Of a stretch of DNA of 64,000 bases, positions 40,501 to 54,575 are shown one piece after another. Origin of the DNA: Ridgeia piscesae (Eukaryota > Annelida > Polychaeta > Sabellida > Siboglinidae); NCBI GenBank assembly GCA_025642075.2, contig JAODUO010001095.1, positions 1 to 64,000 on the forward strand, in the 5' to 3' direction. The translations under genes and the position numbers were made by a program. Position 1 is the first letter of the stretch. Each line of letters begins with the position of its first letter. The notes under the pieces were generated by a model. It saw only the letters and a program-made list of their open reading frames with translations. It had not been told where the DNA came from and did no database searches.

Positions 40501-43500
40501 AAATGGCAGAAGATGTGTTCAGATATATATACGTAGTATCACTGTGATGGCATAGTGTTATGGTTAATCTTAAATACATAATTTGAAGCCTCTGGCAATT
40601 TTCTAGGTCATTCTTAAATGCAGCAAAGAACAATAGTGACAAAACTCACATAGTTTGTTCAGCTTGACTCAGAACATCCCATTTTTGATGAAATCGTGTG
40701 TAGAGATATTGGTCAATGTCAGCTACATCTGTGTCAAGGGTAGCCCCAAGCAACCAATGATGACCAGCTGCAAACAGATACAACGTTGCAAGTCAGTGGA
40801 CAAATTAAATGGACACATCATTAATTAAAACAATTATCTCACATGGCAATGAACAGAATGTAGCCAGTCAAAGGTGCCCAATCAATTCATTTGCCAATCA
40901 CCAATCCAATTCTTTTATGTCCAGATATGTAATGTGTTAATAGTTTAACTAGTATGCCCAGTCAGTTTATTTTTAAAATATGTACTTATAACTAGCGAAA
41001 TAATATTCATCTGTCGAAGTCTTGCACTTTTTTGGTCACATGCTTTATGCGTGATTGGCATCCTATGGCACAATAACAACTCGCATGTACTTTGAGCGTC
41101 ATGGCGAAGATTTCAAAGTGTTTCATCTATGAAGTTACGTATTAAGTGCATTATCACAGTTAGCAACAAGAGCGAGTAGTCGTGGGCTAATTCAACAAGA
41201 ACTGCAACTTGCGACACCTGAGGGACGAAATGATAAGTAACATTGGTTTGACGGACTTTGGCACTAGGCTCATGTTGATCGTGCAAGAAACCTTGTACTT
41301 TTAGGGTAGCATCCATTATCTCATGCAACAGAATGTCAATGCGGGATAATTATATTGGTTATCACAATTATTAAAACAGTGTTCCATGACTCACATTTTA
41401 GTACTATTACCGAATGTTGTTGATTTGCATTATATTTTAAGCAAAATAATTTAGATTTTTATATGACAACCATGATGGTGATGAATTTATTCAATATAAA
41501 AAATGTAATCATTTTTTACAGCTAATCACCATGTACACCATATGACATGTAAGTATTACACATAACATTCTTGCACTTGTTTCCATTATGGTCAGGGATG
41601 CCTGGCTGTAGTCTGTAATGCCTGATACCTATTAACTCATATGTGCCAGCCGTTCTTATACACTTATCAAAATGTGTATATATTTCATCATAGCAATATA
41701 TGAATGCATAATATATAACTAATATAGAATTATGATATTGCTACAGGCCACACTACAATGCAAGAGTGAAACAAGGCAGAGCAGGGGCTAAGGTTAAGGC
41801 AGTCACCTGGATCAAGCAGATGCAGGTAGGATACGTAGTCTGCAGGAGGCCCACATTTGATCAATCCAGGTAATTTAAACATTTTAACAATCAACTCAAT
41901 AAATTATCAAAACATTTTAATACGAAGATTTAAATTCATGTTTGTTTTCATTCACATTTTCATAATGATATCTTGGACATGGAAACTAGGTTAACTTTTG
42001 CACTTGTTTAATGCATATTATACCCAGTATATCCACCCAGAAATATTAATACAACTCAGAAATGCATTTCTAAAATAAATGATTAATTTTTAACAAGGTA
42101 GACATACATGTTTGAATATTTGGTGATGGAGATATACTATTGGCATTTTGTAATTTCCAGTAACTTCTGGCCGAACCATAAACTGTCAAACATAATATGT
42201 ATAGTAGTTATTACATGACATACCCTGTCAAGCAATTTGTATACAGAAAACAAAATAAAAAATATGAATGCTCTATATAGTTGGGAGAATTCAAATAATT
42301 CCATAATTATTAGTAAGATCAGGTATCACTGTAATTACATTTAATCACTTTAATTTTATCAAATGACAATAAACACCTAGTAAATTAAAAACATTAAAAT
42401 TCATCACCATTTTGAAAACAAGCATTATTTCCCTAATATCCACATGTATCAACCCACCCCACCCTCCCATGGAGTTGTAACAACCCAGGTAAACACTGTC
42501 TGTTCCTAAGCTATCAACGGGTAGATGCTGCCTTTTTGTGAAATGCTTTAGTTCATACATGAAATATTATTTTATATTATATTTATTGATTATTGCAATG
42601 TAAGACACCTTTATTTCATGGTTATACATATTGTTAAATAGAAATTGTTACATTAGTTCAGTTGTATTTGTTTATAAGACATTACTGGCACACATAACTC
42701 TAATCAGTATAGGTGACCTTGCAAGGTGCAAAATATATATGCAAGAGGAAACACTCACCAGGTATAGAAGTCGGCAGGCCAACAAAACAATCTTCTTCAC
42801 ATTCTTTCTTCATGTTAAAATAAATCTTGCCAATCTACAAGTAATAATCAGACTTGTTCACTTCACTGAGCTGAACTACATGCATGGTTTCCTAACCAGA
42901 CATCAGCTGCCCAATCACTTCAAATTATATCAGGTACTATCTGTAATAATACATGTAACTTATATCTAGTGAAGCTTCACAACTCACAAACACACATATA
43001 TTAAAAAAATCAAGTCAACTAAACTTGTTATGGTAATACAGCAAGAAATGACTTACATGGTTGGTTTTCTGAGGCTGCAGAAAGACGGTCTTTGAGGCAG
43101 AAGGGGGGACATAGTAGAAGCGTGTGTCATTGGGGCTGAAGAAGACATCTCGCACTTCGAGGAAGTGCTTGAAGGAACTATGGATGCGCAGCTCACGAGA
43201 ACAAATCTTCCCCTGTATGGACAACCAGAGCCTTCACACCTGGCCTAATGTGCCTGGCACACACACGCATGCACGCACACACATGCGCACACACACACTG
43301 ACAATAAACTTAGCCTGGCTTCAATACATGTGTCAATTATCTAAACTATAGACTATAATGCTATCACTAACTACAATTTTAACTGATTGGTGCTAAATAT
43401 CTACCACCCAAACCCAACAAAATGATTTGGAAATATTATCAACACGTTACCAACAATGTTATTACTATTATATTATTATTAGTAATCATCTTCTGACAAT

Positions 43501-46500
43501 TATTTGAGTAAAAATATTAATTTCAGCTGATCTACCCTTTGGAGATTGATTGTCTTTTCAGTGTAACATGGATATAACAAGTTTTTGTCATAAGCATCAG
43601 CTAGCCACTAATAATAGATCAGTCACAGGTCATACAGAGTGCACCAACAGTAGACAGCTGGAACCAGAGGCCATTGGATCAGCAAATATGCAAGCCCTGG
43701 AATATGCAAGGCAGGACCAAGCAAATGTGAACATTTAGCTTTCTTAGGAGGCCCAGAGGTGCCCTTAGAAACATCCTATCAAATATAAATTTCTTATGTA
43801 TTATTTCTTGGGAAGAGAAAAGTTACTTCAGTTATGATAAAATTGGCAAAAATGAAAATGTACCTTTATAACGATCCAATCAAATATAAATTTCTCGTGC
43901 ATAGTGCATATATGTCTATGCCAAATTAGAAAAACATATCCCAAACAATTTCTGAGATATGGGAGCTAATGGCTAGTGGCACACAGTGGTGATAGTCCTT
44001 CAGCCCAAAGGACTAAATTTAGCGTCTAAGCTGAGGGAGTACTTTTAGAAGCTGAAATAAACAGCAGTAACGACAATGTTGAACGTGTCTGATATGTTCC
44101 TATGGGTACGACACTTACAGGGAAGCAGTGTTCAAACAGTAGCATCCCAGGTACAGCATTCAGGCTGCCCTCAACAGTACGCAGTGTAACGGGAATGTAG
44201 ACATTCTGGAAAAAAGACGACACACTTTACAATTTTGTGAACCTTTGTAGTTGAATCCTGGAGGAGTAAGGAGTTCTAGTTTTTGCAGTACAGGTGAGAA
44301 TTTGTTATATCCACAAGAAATGTCATATCCTGAAGATATTAAGCAGTAACTTTGTGTCAAAAATGTGGAAACCTGAACTTAAAGGTGTACAAAAGCTGAT
44401 GGGTGAGATAATTTCAAAATCAGCATAATTGCATGTCTTGTCAACAGGTGGACGAAGGTTCAAAAGATAAATGCTGCCCTAAGATTCAAAAGGCTTTATT
44501 GACCATTTAAAACATCACATTAGAAATGGAAATTGTTCTTCAGTTACACAGTAAAATGAGAGTAATAAGATTGGTGAGCCATAATATATATATGGTTAAT
44601 AAGACATATTAAAATGGTAATAATACTAATCTGCACTAAAATTGGTTAAGTAAATAAATTAAGTATATAAATAAGTATTCTAAATAAAAAATGAATAAAT
44701 AAGTAATATTCCTTAAAAGGTTCTTTGATAAGACACAATGTGGTAACTTTAATAATATGGATGATACTATACTAACATTAAAATGAATGATTTACAGAGT
44801 GTTGGTGTTGCAACTGAGAAAGCCAATGTTATTACGTGGATTCCATATTATGTGGATTCCACAATGTGGTCGGTTGTGGACCAGTTTCTGCTGCCTGGGG
44901 AAAACGGATGCTTTGTCCAACTACACAAAGTTATGCCAATAGTGAATGTATTTATTGTAGTTTTCAATCATTACTCAACTTTGGCACTGCACGTTTCAGC
45001 TCTGGCAATAAAAAAGTAGATTACTTTCTTAAACAAATAATCTGCTATTCTTCTCTGACAGTGTTGTTTAGTCATAGTATGAAACATAAGAGTTAACTGA
45101 CAAAAGCCAAAATGTGATGGCCCTTCTTTCAAAGACAACAATAAACATATCTTTCACTGATTGTGGCAGCTGTCAAAAAATATATAGAACTGCATTGTTA
45201 ATACAGATATAACTAACTATAATGTGTGTGATCCATGATTTATTGATTAATCATGCAAAACAATGCAGGTAATACATGTTAGCATTTATCTTGACATGAT
45301 TTAAAACAAATTGTTCTGTGTATGAATATATCCAACCAGCAGACAATAATTTTATTACTATTACTAATGAAGATGCCATTACCTGAAACTGTGTGACAAT
45401 AACTATATCAGAGGCAAAGGCCCCCTCTGTGCTGGGTGAAACAAGGTTCACACTGAACACAGCAAAGTGGTGTGGCTTTAATATCAGCTGAAAGTAGAGA
45501 AAATGCAGTGAGAGAATACAACACAATACTCTACTCTTGATTTGTTATCGGTGCTTTGGACTATGTTGTTATGTCACATAAAGGAAAGACTACACAAACA
45601 TTGTGTTTGTTTAAAATAATGGATAATCCAGTATTGATTATCCTGTCATCTGCCTCAAACCTCTGCAAAACATACACAGTTTACACACATACAATCACAG
45701 ATGGACGCACAAACACATTGTGTTGTTTCAAACTAATATCCACTATAGTCTGCCCTCATTACAACATGACTTGATTTTATGTGGATTCCATAACATGGTC
45801 AGTCGTGGACCACCGATTTCTGCTGCCTGGGGAAAACGGGTGCTATGGCCAACAACACAAAGTGATGCCAATAGTGAATGTATTTATTGTAGTTTGTAAT
45901 CTTTACTCAACTTTGGCACAGCATGTGTCAGGTTAATATTTTAGATCTCATTAGGTCCGTAGTACCATATTGTTTAGATGACATTGCGACATTGCAACCA
46001 GCACGCTGTGGCTATGGCTTTGATGGTGTTCTTGGTTCAGCGGCAGTGTTGGTTATCATTGCAGCAATCCTGGTGGTACATACAGGAATGCAATATCGTG
46101 CCTCGCCTATAATGCAGTATCATTTTGTGGACCTCGACCATCGCTTTAGAATGATAATCAACTATGTTTCTTGACTTTGCAGAATAAATATACCATCTAC
46201 AAGTACCACACTTTTTGACAAGCACTGTCATTATGAAAGTTAGTGAACTTGTAATATTACAGATTTGTCATAATGTACACTCTCACAATCATATTTTGGG
46301 CATACGTCTCGTTAACTTTATGTTCTGCAAAATAACATTGCACAATGTTCAATTCAATCACCAAAATACCACATATATAACCAGACTTCATAATTCACAA
46401 AATCTCTGTTGATGACAGTCAATATTTCCAGCTGAGTATACAGTGTATTCACATCACATCAGATAAAATTGCACAAATATTTGCATATTTAACTTTGTGA

Positions 46501-49500
46501 TGTACCGGGTAACATTCAAGTGAAATGGAAGCATGTTAGTTTTTGTTTTAGCTTGACTTCTACTTACTGGATGCATATCTACACCAGAGGTGTTCTGCAG
46601 GCGTGTTAGCGTTGTCCCATTTCCCTTCTCAGACCCTAAAAACTGCACTTGTGTTCCATTCAGATTCACTCGAAACTGCTCTAGGAAAATCTGTAAATGT
46701 CAGCAACATCAAAGTGTCATATTTCAATGTTTACATCTTGTTGAAATGTCACAGAAAGCACTGTTTTATGCTAATGAACCACCTCTTTGCACAATATCAA
46801 AATGCCTTAGAATTCAAAGGTATGTTCTTACATAGTGCAAAAATCCAGTCCTTAAAACTGCTTGAAGCACGTAATACTTTACATCCTGGCAATTAAACAC
46901 AATCTTGACTTCTCTGTGAAACTACTAAAGAATGAATGAGAATGTTGGCGTATAAGGGTGTTTTTTAATGTTTATATCTGTACTTGGGTGTGATTTTTAA
47001 TGTGGTATTTACCACAGAATATTTATATATGCAACTATATACAGCACCCAGGCAGCAATCACTGCGGGGATTAATAAAGTATCTTGATCTTTATTCGGCC
47101 ATGCCCGCAATTAATGTACAAAGTCTATTTGCAGTGAGTATACATGTAGTGAGTTTGTATTTATGAATGAGATGTGTTTTGGTGAATTTGGTCACTGCCT
47201 CGCCTCTTCACCGTAATCACCTAATTGGCATTCTCTCTGGTTATTCATATGAGATAACAAGAAACACAACCAAATTGTGTGAATGCATCGATAGCATTGA
47301 TCATTAGTGGTTTTTGGTCAAGATAGCGTTATCTACTTCCAATCCACTCAGCCAGCCACATGATCAAAATTGCAGTTCATATCAGTTAAGTATGTGATAT
47401 TTCATTGTATAATTATTCAGAAATTAACTTTATGTTTGTCGCCTTCACATACTACAGGCACACCTTTTAAAGAGAATTACACAAGCATCAAAATAAACTT
47501 GCATTTACGGGAAATCAACAGTTTTGAAGATTTAGCTTAATTAAAATTTGCTGAAATAGCTGCCACTGCCATGCCAGATGGAATACCAATTAGCTATGTT
47601 TTCCAGGCATGCCACCTAGCCTTCAGTGTCTGGCTGTGGGGCAGTCTCAAATACACAAGTATAGTCAATCATCAATTAGCCATGGTTCCTGGCAGACCAC
47701 CTGGCCTTCAGAGTTGGGGTCAAATAAGGCAGTACTGTCTCCCAGCCTGTCCAGGAAGATGAAAACAACATGTGGAAATGCAGATTTTTAGGGAGGCCTT
47801 GAGGTGCCCTTAGAAACATTCAATTACATAAAAATGATAGAAAAACTTACATGAGAATTGTGAATAAAATGTTACAGTTTTGGGGCCTTCAGAACGAACC
47901 AATCAAATCAAATTTGGGAGCTAACAGTGCATGGCAGCCCAAAGGACTAAAAAGTGAACCAATGTGCCCACAGTCAAGCACAACAGCACGCGATTCAGAC
48001 CAGGGTTCTCTCGACTGATAGTCCGATGCTCTAGCCATGCACCATTGCACTATACTAATTAACAGTATAGCTAATAGAAACACTTAATGTTTAACATACA
48101 ACTTATGACAGAGAAGAGACAGTTCACCTATTTATACAAAAGACACAATTACCTGGACATGTAAAATACTGTAGAATGTTTCTTACACAATCTCACTCAC
48201 TTCAACAGGGTTTTCATTTCTCAAAGTAAAAGTCATGTTTCTGCTTTCACGCATTCCTAGAGTTCCAAAGTCCAGCTGACCCCGGAAAATCTCAGGACGA
48301 TGATGCACCACCTGGTGAGAAGAATTGTATAATTTCTTATAAGTTCTTTTAAAACATCACTTACTTTTGCTTCTCTCTTTGAAATCACTGAATGTCTTAT
48401 GCCGATTGATATAAAATTATATTTCACAATTTTTCATGTGAACAAATCTGATGGTCAGGCCATTTATATTTTGTTAAATATGTAAACGTTAAAACTTGCT
48501 TGCATTTTGTTCATAAAAAAAATTATAATTCTGAGAACAACATGGTGCACGACTTCAGGAAACTGGTGGGTCGGGAAACATGAATTTTTATTGGATTTTG
48601 ATATTAAAATAATTTTTGACTTACTGGCATTTCCATGTATACAAATGATTCAACTTGCTATGCATGGGCATTGTACAGCCCAAATAAGTGTATTTACCCC
48701 TCTATTCGAAGATACATCAATGCAAAATTAGAGAAAAGGTTAGTTAATTTTTTATAACAAAATAGCCAAAACTGTAATGTACCAACTTTGGGCCCTTGAA
48801 GTCCCTAGGGTACCTTTAGAACAATCCATTCAAATAACAATTTCTTGTGCACAGTGACAGTGTCCTAATAAACATCTACGCCAAATAAGAAAAATAGATC
48901 TCAAATGGTTCCCAATATGGGAGCTAGTGGTTGACAGTGGACAGTGCAAGGTGCACGGTGGATGCGGAGTTGCCATATGTCCATTGGTCCTTCAGCACAA
49001 ATGACTAAAAACAATACCTCATTCAACATTGTAAACATAGTTGTTGTTACCAAGGATGTTATGAAATTTTTTCAAAAACATTGTTATGGATAGCTCCAAT
49101 ATACATAGCTCGAGGAAGTTTTGAGGAGGAAGTATGGTGAGTTCACTCACCTTCAGATGGCCGTTATACACAAGCAACGGAATCTTGAAGAGAGACACAT
49201 TGGTATGCAGAAAGAGAAATGTGCTGAAGTGGAGATTCGATCGATTGGGATGAAAGGTAAGGGTTAACACAGGCAGCGTTTGCTGCACAGGAATGGCTAC
49301 TGGCTTGACAAAATTTTTGATCTGAAACACAAATGTCACATCAAATTTATATGGACTCTTCTCTCATGGCTGAGAACATTGGTACTCCATGATATATCAT
49401 ATCACTTAATCAAGGATTGATTATTGTATCATGTTAACATCAAATGTGCCAGTACAACAATTACTGATGAAGAGGAGTCTGACATACAAAAATAGTGTTA

Positions 49501-52500
49501 CTTGATGACAGTCCCACATTCTGCTTTCTAAATTAAAAACATTCTAAACAAATTTGTTTCAGAAAAGTTTAGTGAATATTTTGTTATACCAATAAACAAT
49601 GTAGAAGCTAAAACAACTTCACAATGGAGTATTTTTAGCATAACTGATTAACCATCTGAAAGCCAGTGAATAACACATAGTGTATGCAATGTTGATTAGA
49701 CAACCGGAGGTTGTAAATAGTTTCTCACTGATTTGCCATTTTCAGAAAGCAAGAATTTACTTGAGAATTAATATTTTGTTTTTAATTATGTATTAATCAG
49801 GTGTTGTGGGACGGTGTTTAATTTGCATACAGTAGAACCTGTCTTGTAGGGACACCTGTCTGGTCAAGCAAAAGTGTCCCTACATTGCAGATGTCCCTTC
49901 GTCAGAGGGACAGGAATTTGCGACAATTTTCCCCAAACAAACAATCTCTATTTACATCCACATTACAACATTCATAAATCACATTTATGCCCACAGTTAT
50001 GATACTCATAAAAATTAAGTATGATAATATCACATTTAATATTACAGTAGAACCCCTCATTTAAGACTGTTTTAGATTAATTCATATCATAATAATTAAT
50101 GTCCATATGTGACGAGTCCTGACGAAATGAGTCACATGTACAAAATCAAAAATATTGTGTTATATATATCGTTGGAAAGAGCAAATATTCAGCTTTAATA
50201 TGGTATATATCTTGTTGCTATAGCGTATTTCTATCTGAAGTTATGTCACGTTGAACACCCAATGGGTTGAAATGTTCAAACTGAGAAAAACCCGTTTGAA
50301 GTCTGAGAACATGTCTACTGAAATGTACCTTAGTTACCATGAACGGATTTCCTTGAAATTTTGCACAGACTATAAGAATGATGGTCTTGTAAGACACTTC
50401 AAATGTGACTTAAATGGGTGGGGTATTTAAAAAGTTATGAGCAAAATACACATAGGTTGAAATGTTTAAACTGAGAAAGCGCTGTATGAAATTTGAGAAC
50501 ATGTCTACTGAAAAATATATTAGTTACCATGAACGGATTCCCATGAAATTTTGCAACAACTACGATAATGATGTCATTGTAAGACTCTGAAAATATGAAT
50601 AAAATGAGAGGAATATTAATAAAGTTTTGGAAAAATATGTTTTTCATGTATACTTCTATAGGGATACCTTTACGAATGTCATAGCATACTCACAAACAGC
50701 CTTGGCTGACATGTAAACACATTTATTTGTAAAATAATAATAGATACAAAGGTGCAGACAAAACAAATGTGTAAACACAAACTGTGCTGAAAGCTACAGA
50801 GTCCCACAACAGTTCAAACATTGGCATCACTGCCACGACCCCGGCCAGCACCGCCACGACCCCGCCCAGCTCCGCCACGACCCCGGCCACGAGTTCTCTT
50901 CCTTGCTGGTTGAGTTGGGGAAGGCGATGGTTGACGAGGAGGTCGACCTCGGCCACGTTTTCCTCCTCTGCGCACTGCAGATGCAACGGCAGTCGAAGGC
51001 CCAGCCTCAGGGGCAGTTGACGGCCCTGCCACAGGAGAATCTGCCCTCTCAGTGGGGCGAGGACATAGCACATCCTTCCATTCTTCCTTCACAAAAGGAC
51101 GGATGTGAGTGTGAAGGTATTGCTGCCGGTCGTGACTTAAGCCGGGTGGCTCAATGGCGACTGGTGGTGTAGATGGCAGCGAAGTATCACTGTCCCCCAT
51201 CAGCCTGAACTGCTCCTCAGGACTGTCACGAGCTGCCTTCATGAAGACGACACCAGGGCTGGCTGCGTCAAACCTGTGAACAATTTAACACTGTTTAAAA
51301 GCCACTTTTCATTGCATACAGGCAAGTAAATATTTTGCACAAATACAAATACTTGTACCAGTGGATGAGGGCAGTGAGTCGGTTCTGGCTGATGCTGTAA
51401 AATACCATACCATCATTTCACTAGCCATTGCCAGTAATTGTGAGGTCAAATAAAAGTGCACAATACAGGTATATGTAAACGGTGTACTGTGTAAGAATAG
51501 TGAATCAGCTTGCAGTTTATTTAGATAAATATTAAATAATTATAAATTTCAAAGATACATTGCTTCTAAAAAAATATATACTAGCAGTTATACAGTGTAT
51601 AATGATGAGTTATTTAACATATATTACTATCACAGAACACAAATGCATAGAAATAAAGATTTCTGTTACTTAAACATAAAAGTGTTTGTTTAATGAAACA
51701 ACGTGGAGTAAACTTTGGAACTCTCAAATGAGAGCGTGTTGCTCTACCCATCACGTGACATCCTCACAATAATATTATAATATTTACAAAGGATAATAAA
51801 ATACATACGCATGCATAAACTTGAAGGTTTCCCAACAAAGCTGGTGCCCATTAACATAGTACACCATCCGCTGGTGCTCGCGGGCTTTTTCTATCCGCCC
51901 AACACCAAGAACTGTGTCTGACAGGTTCATGAACGTCGATAGTTTTCCGAGGAAAACTAGCATCTGTTCTCCTTAAATAAAACAAACAATCAAGACGGTA
52001 TTAATTTCTGTCATAAACCTAGATTTGGGTGGTTGTGACACACAGAACAAACCAAAAAATTCTTGACTACATCCATGCTGGCAATAATTATAACTGCTTT
52101 ATATTTCTGAACACTATGCAACAGGATTATAAAATTGTCCTTGATTACATATGATAACCGAGTATAATTCATACAAAATATGTCACAAATGTGTGCCTTT
52201 TCTTCAATAATGAGGAACTGTGTAGTTTCAAATATAATAATTACTATAATTAAATTTTTAAAGTAGTAACATATTTCCTTACTTGGCGTAAATTCATTTT
52301 CATCCTTGTGTCAACAACCTCCTGTGGCTGATACACACTGTAGCATGAATGGCCTTTGTTGTACTTGCATGTACACCTAAAACATAATACGAATTATTAT
52401 TCAATAGGCCAAAGCATAAATTTGTAAATAATCGTGACTATAATATTAAACTGTAATAAACTTATAATAAAAGCTATGCTACATACATATATTACTGATC

Positions 52501-54349
52501 ATTCTAGACACAAATAAGACGTTTGGCACCATTAATAAAATATATATAATAATTAACCTCTCCCAGACCTAGTGTCGGTAGTGAACTAATGTCTGACCAT
52601 CCCTGCATATCATGGGAAACCACATTGTGTTATATCAAGTACAGTCTTGGAGGTAGTAATGATCCAAGTAATAATCAAATTAGACATCAGCCATGATAAA
52701 AAAATTATCACTCTGGTAAAGTGCACGTGCACTCAAGTCCAGGCCATTGCCTGGCTGTGTCACTGCTCGTGTAAATAACAATAAATAAACTGAATCACAG
52801 ACAGTGACACAACATCCAATTATTATGCTTACGTTGGATATGATACACATACTCCGATAGCGCATACAACATATGTAGATAATAATCATACATACCGAAA
52901 CCTGTTAACTTTCGCCAGTTCTTCGTCCACCGAATCCAACACGATGTCGTCGGATTCGGCCGCCACTAACATGGCATCGTCGAAGTCGTTTCTTCGGTCG
53001 TCAAATAAGTCATCCTCGTCGGATGACCTCCCATTACACTCGTCCGTGTCCGATTCCGACTCATCGCTGCCGCCACACATATATTCTTCTAATAATCTAT
53101 CTAGATTTTCCTGATCAGAATTCGCAACATCGCAATTTATCAACTTAGCTAGCTCGAGCGCCATTTTTAAAGGGACGGACAAAGAGAACTGCAAAACGCA
53201 TGCGCCACTGCAGCTCAGCGAATCAGAGGCCTGGAATTACCATACGCTTAGCAACAAAGCGCGAAATGTTTACGTCTAGGGGAGTCACTCAAGCCTCCCT
53301 ATAGGCTAAATTCAAAAGCATGTGACCACGGCCGCTCCATATTTGGGTAGAGGATATCCCGGCCTTTCTGACGGTACCAAAAGTTTTAGGGACCGTCAAC
53401 AATTTACGCGAAAACCCGCGTCAAAAATGTAGCGTTTTCGGCTTTGTTTTAGCGAATTCATCCGTGAAAGTTTACACAGCTACAACAAAACTACTCTACA
53501 AACAGCAAATAAGCGCTGTTTTAACAAAAACGACGATGCCAGTCGATAATATACACATTAAGGACCAAGTTTATAGAAAAATCGCCAAATCGTAAATTTT
53601 CCGGTGGCAACACATGTTGGCATTTCTGGCGTTCGAAAAATTTGTACATCCGACTCATTTCGTCAGGACTCGTCACATATAGCATGTATGCTTTTGATAA
53701 CAAATTAATTAAAATACACAAAAAACAAATATGAAAATAGTAAAATGAGACGACACATTAACAACATTTTCATTTTTGTTTATTTTGTGTGACATGTTTC
53801 ATTATAAGTTTAGATCCCATGCGCTTTCTCTGTTCCCAGCATTCATTGTGCAGAACAGGAAATGGTCGCCCACATCTTTAAAATATTATTGAAATTTATT
53901 TTTCTAAAATAAAGTTAACTGTCCGCCCTAGCAGGTGAAAAATAAAACAAAATCGCTGTCCGCTTCCACCAGGTGGCTGCTCATCTCAGGGACATTTCCG
54001 TTGAAAAGTGACCGGTACATCGGAAAACAGTCCGTACATAGCAGGTTTTCGCTTGTCGCGGGGGCTGCTGAAGACAGGTTCTAATGTAATACTATTTTAT
54101 TTGGGAGTTTTGTTTCATAGGCTACAACCCAATCATACTGGGCCATGGCTGATATCCAATCAGCAGAACGCATGATAGTTATATAAAGTGTTGTTTGGTG
54201 CCACACTGGCCTCTTTTCTGTCGGCAGCTATTATGTACAAGTTTCTTTCTATAGATATGTATGTGCTAAATTAAAGCTCCCAATCATCATCCCATATTAA
54301 CTGTTGTACTTATATTTTGTAGTAGTTAGTCTTTGACTTGTATATCGTA

Positions 54350-54389
<40 letters not shown>

Positions 54390-54527
54390 GGTGTGTGAGT
54401 GCGTGTGCGTGTGCGTGTGCGTGTGCGTGTGCGTGTGCATTTGTGTGTGTGTGTGAGTGTGTGTGTGTGTGTGTGAGTGTGAGTGTGTGTGTGTATGTGT
54501 GAGTGTGGTGTGTGTGTGTGAGTGTGT

Positions 54528-54575
<48 letters not shown>

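Larger units (their letters stand above)
50105..53680. mobile_element. 3.6-kb DNA transposon with 40-bp TIRs
   Basis: 50105-50144 and 53641-53680 are inverted repeats with two mismatches in 40 bp (outer part ATATGTGACGAGTCCTGACG). The outermost ATAT is self-complementary, so the target duplication may be TA or ATAT. Inside lies a five-exon minus-strand gene (50814-53164) of a transposase-like family. At 50262-50610 are two diverged copies of a roughly 150-bp unit sharing TTAGTTACCATGAACGGATT. Inserted in the intron between TMEM131 exons 7 and 8. Confidence 0.8.
49830..54086. mobile_element. Pogo/Tigger-like MITE, split by a nested transposon
   Basis: CAGTAGAACCTGTCTT at 49830-49845, and at 54071-54086 AAGACAGGTTCTAATG, whose reverse complement matches at 14 of 16 bases. 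Both ends are flanked by TA. Without the insertion at 50105-53680 the element is about 680 bp. Both arms carry CTGTCxxx/AGGGACA-type motifs. A second pogo-type end (CAGTAGAACCCCTCATTTAA) starts at 50046. The superfamily is inferred from the end sequence and TA flank. Confidence 0.5.

Noticed and set aside
47988..48052. A true tRNA gene
   Set aside because: A and B boxes are visible but the B box is mutated and no acceptor stem pairs, so it is scored as a SINE head.
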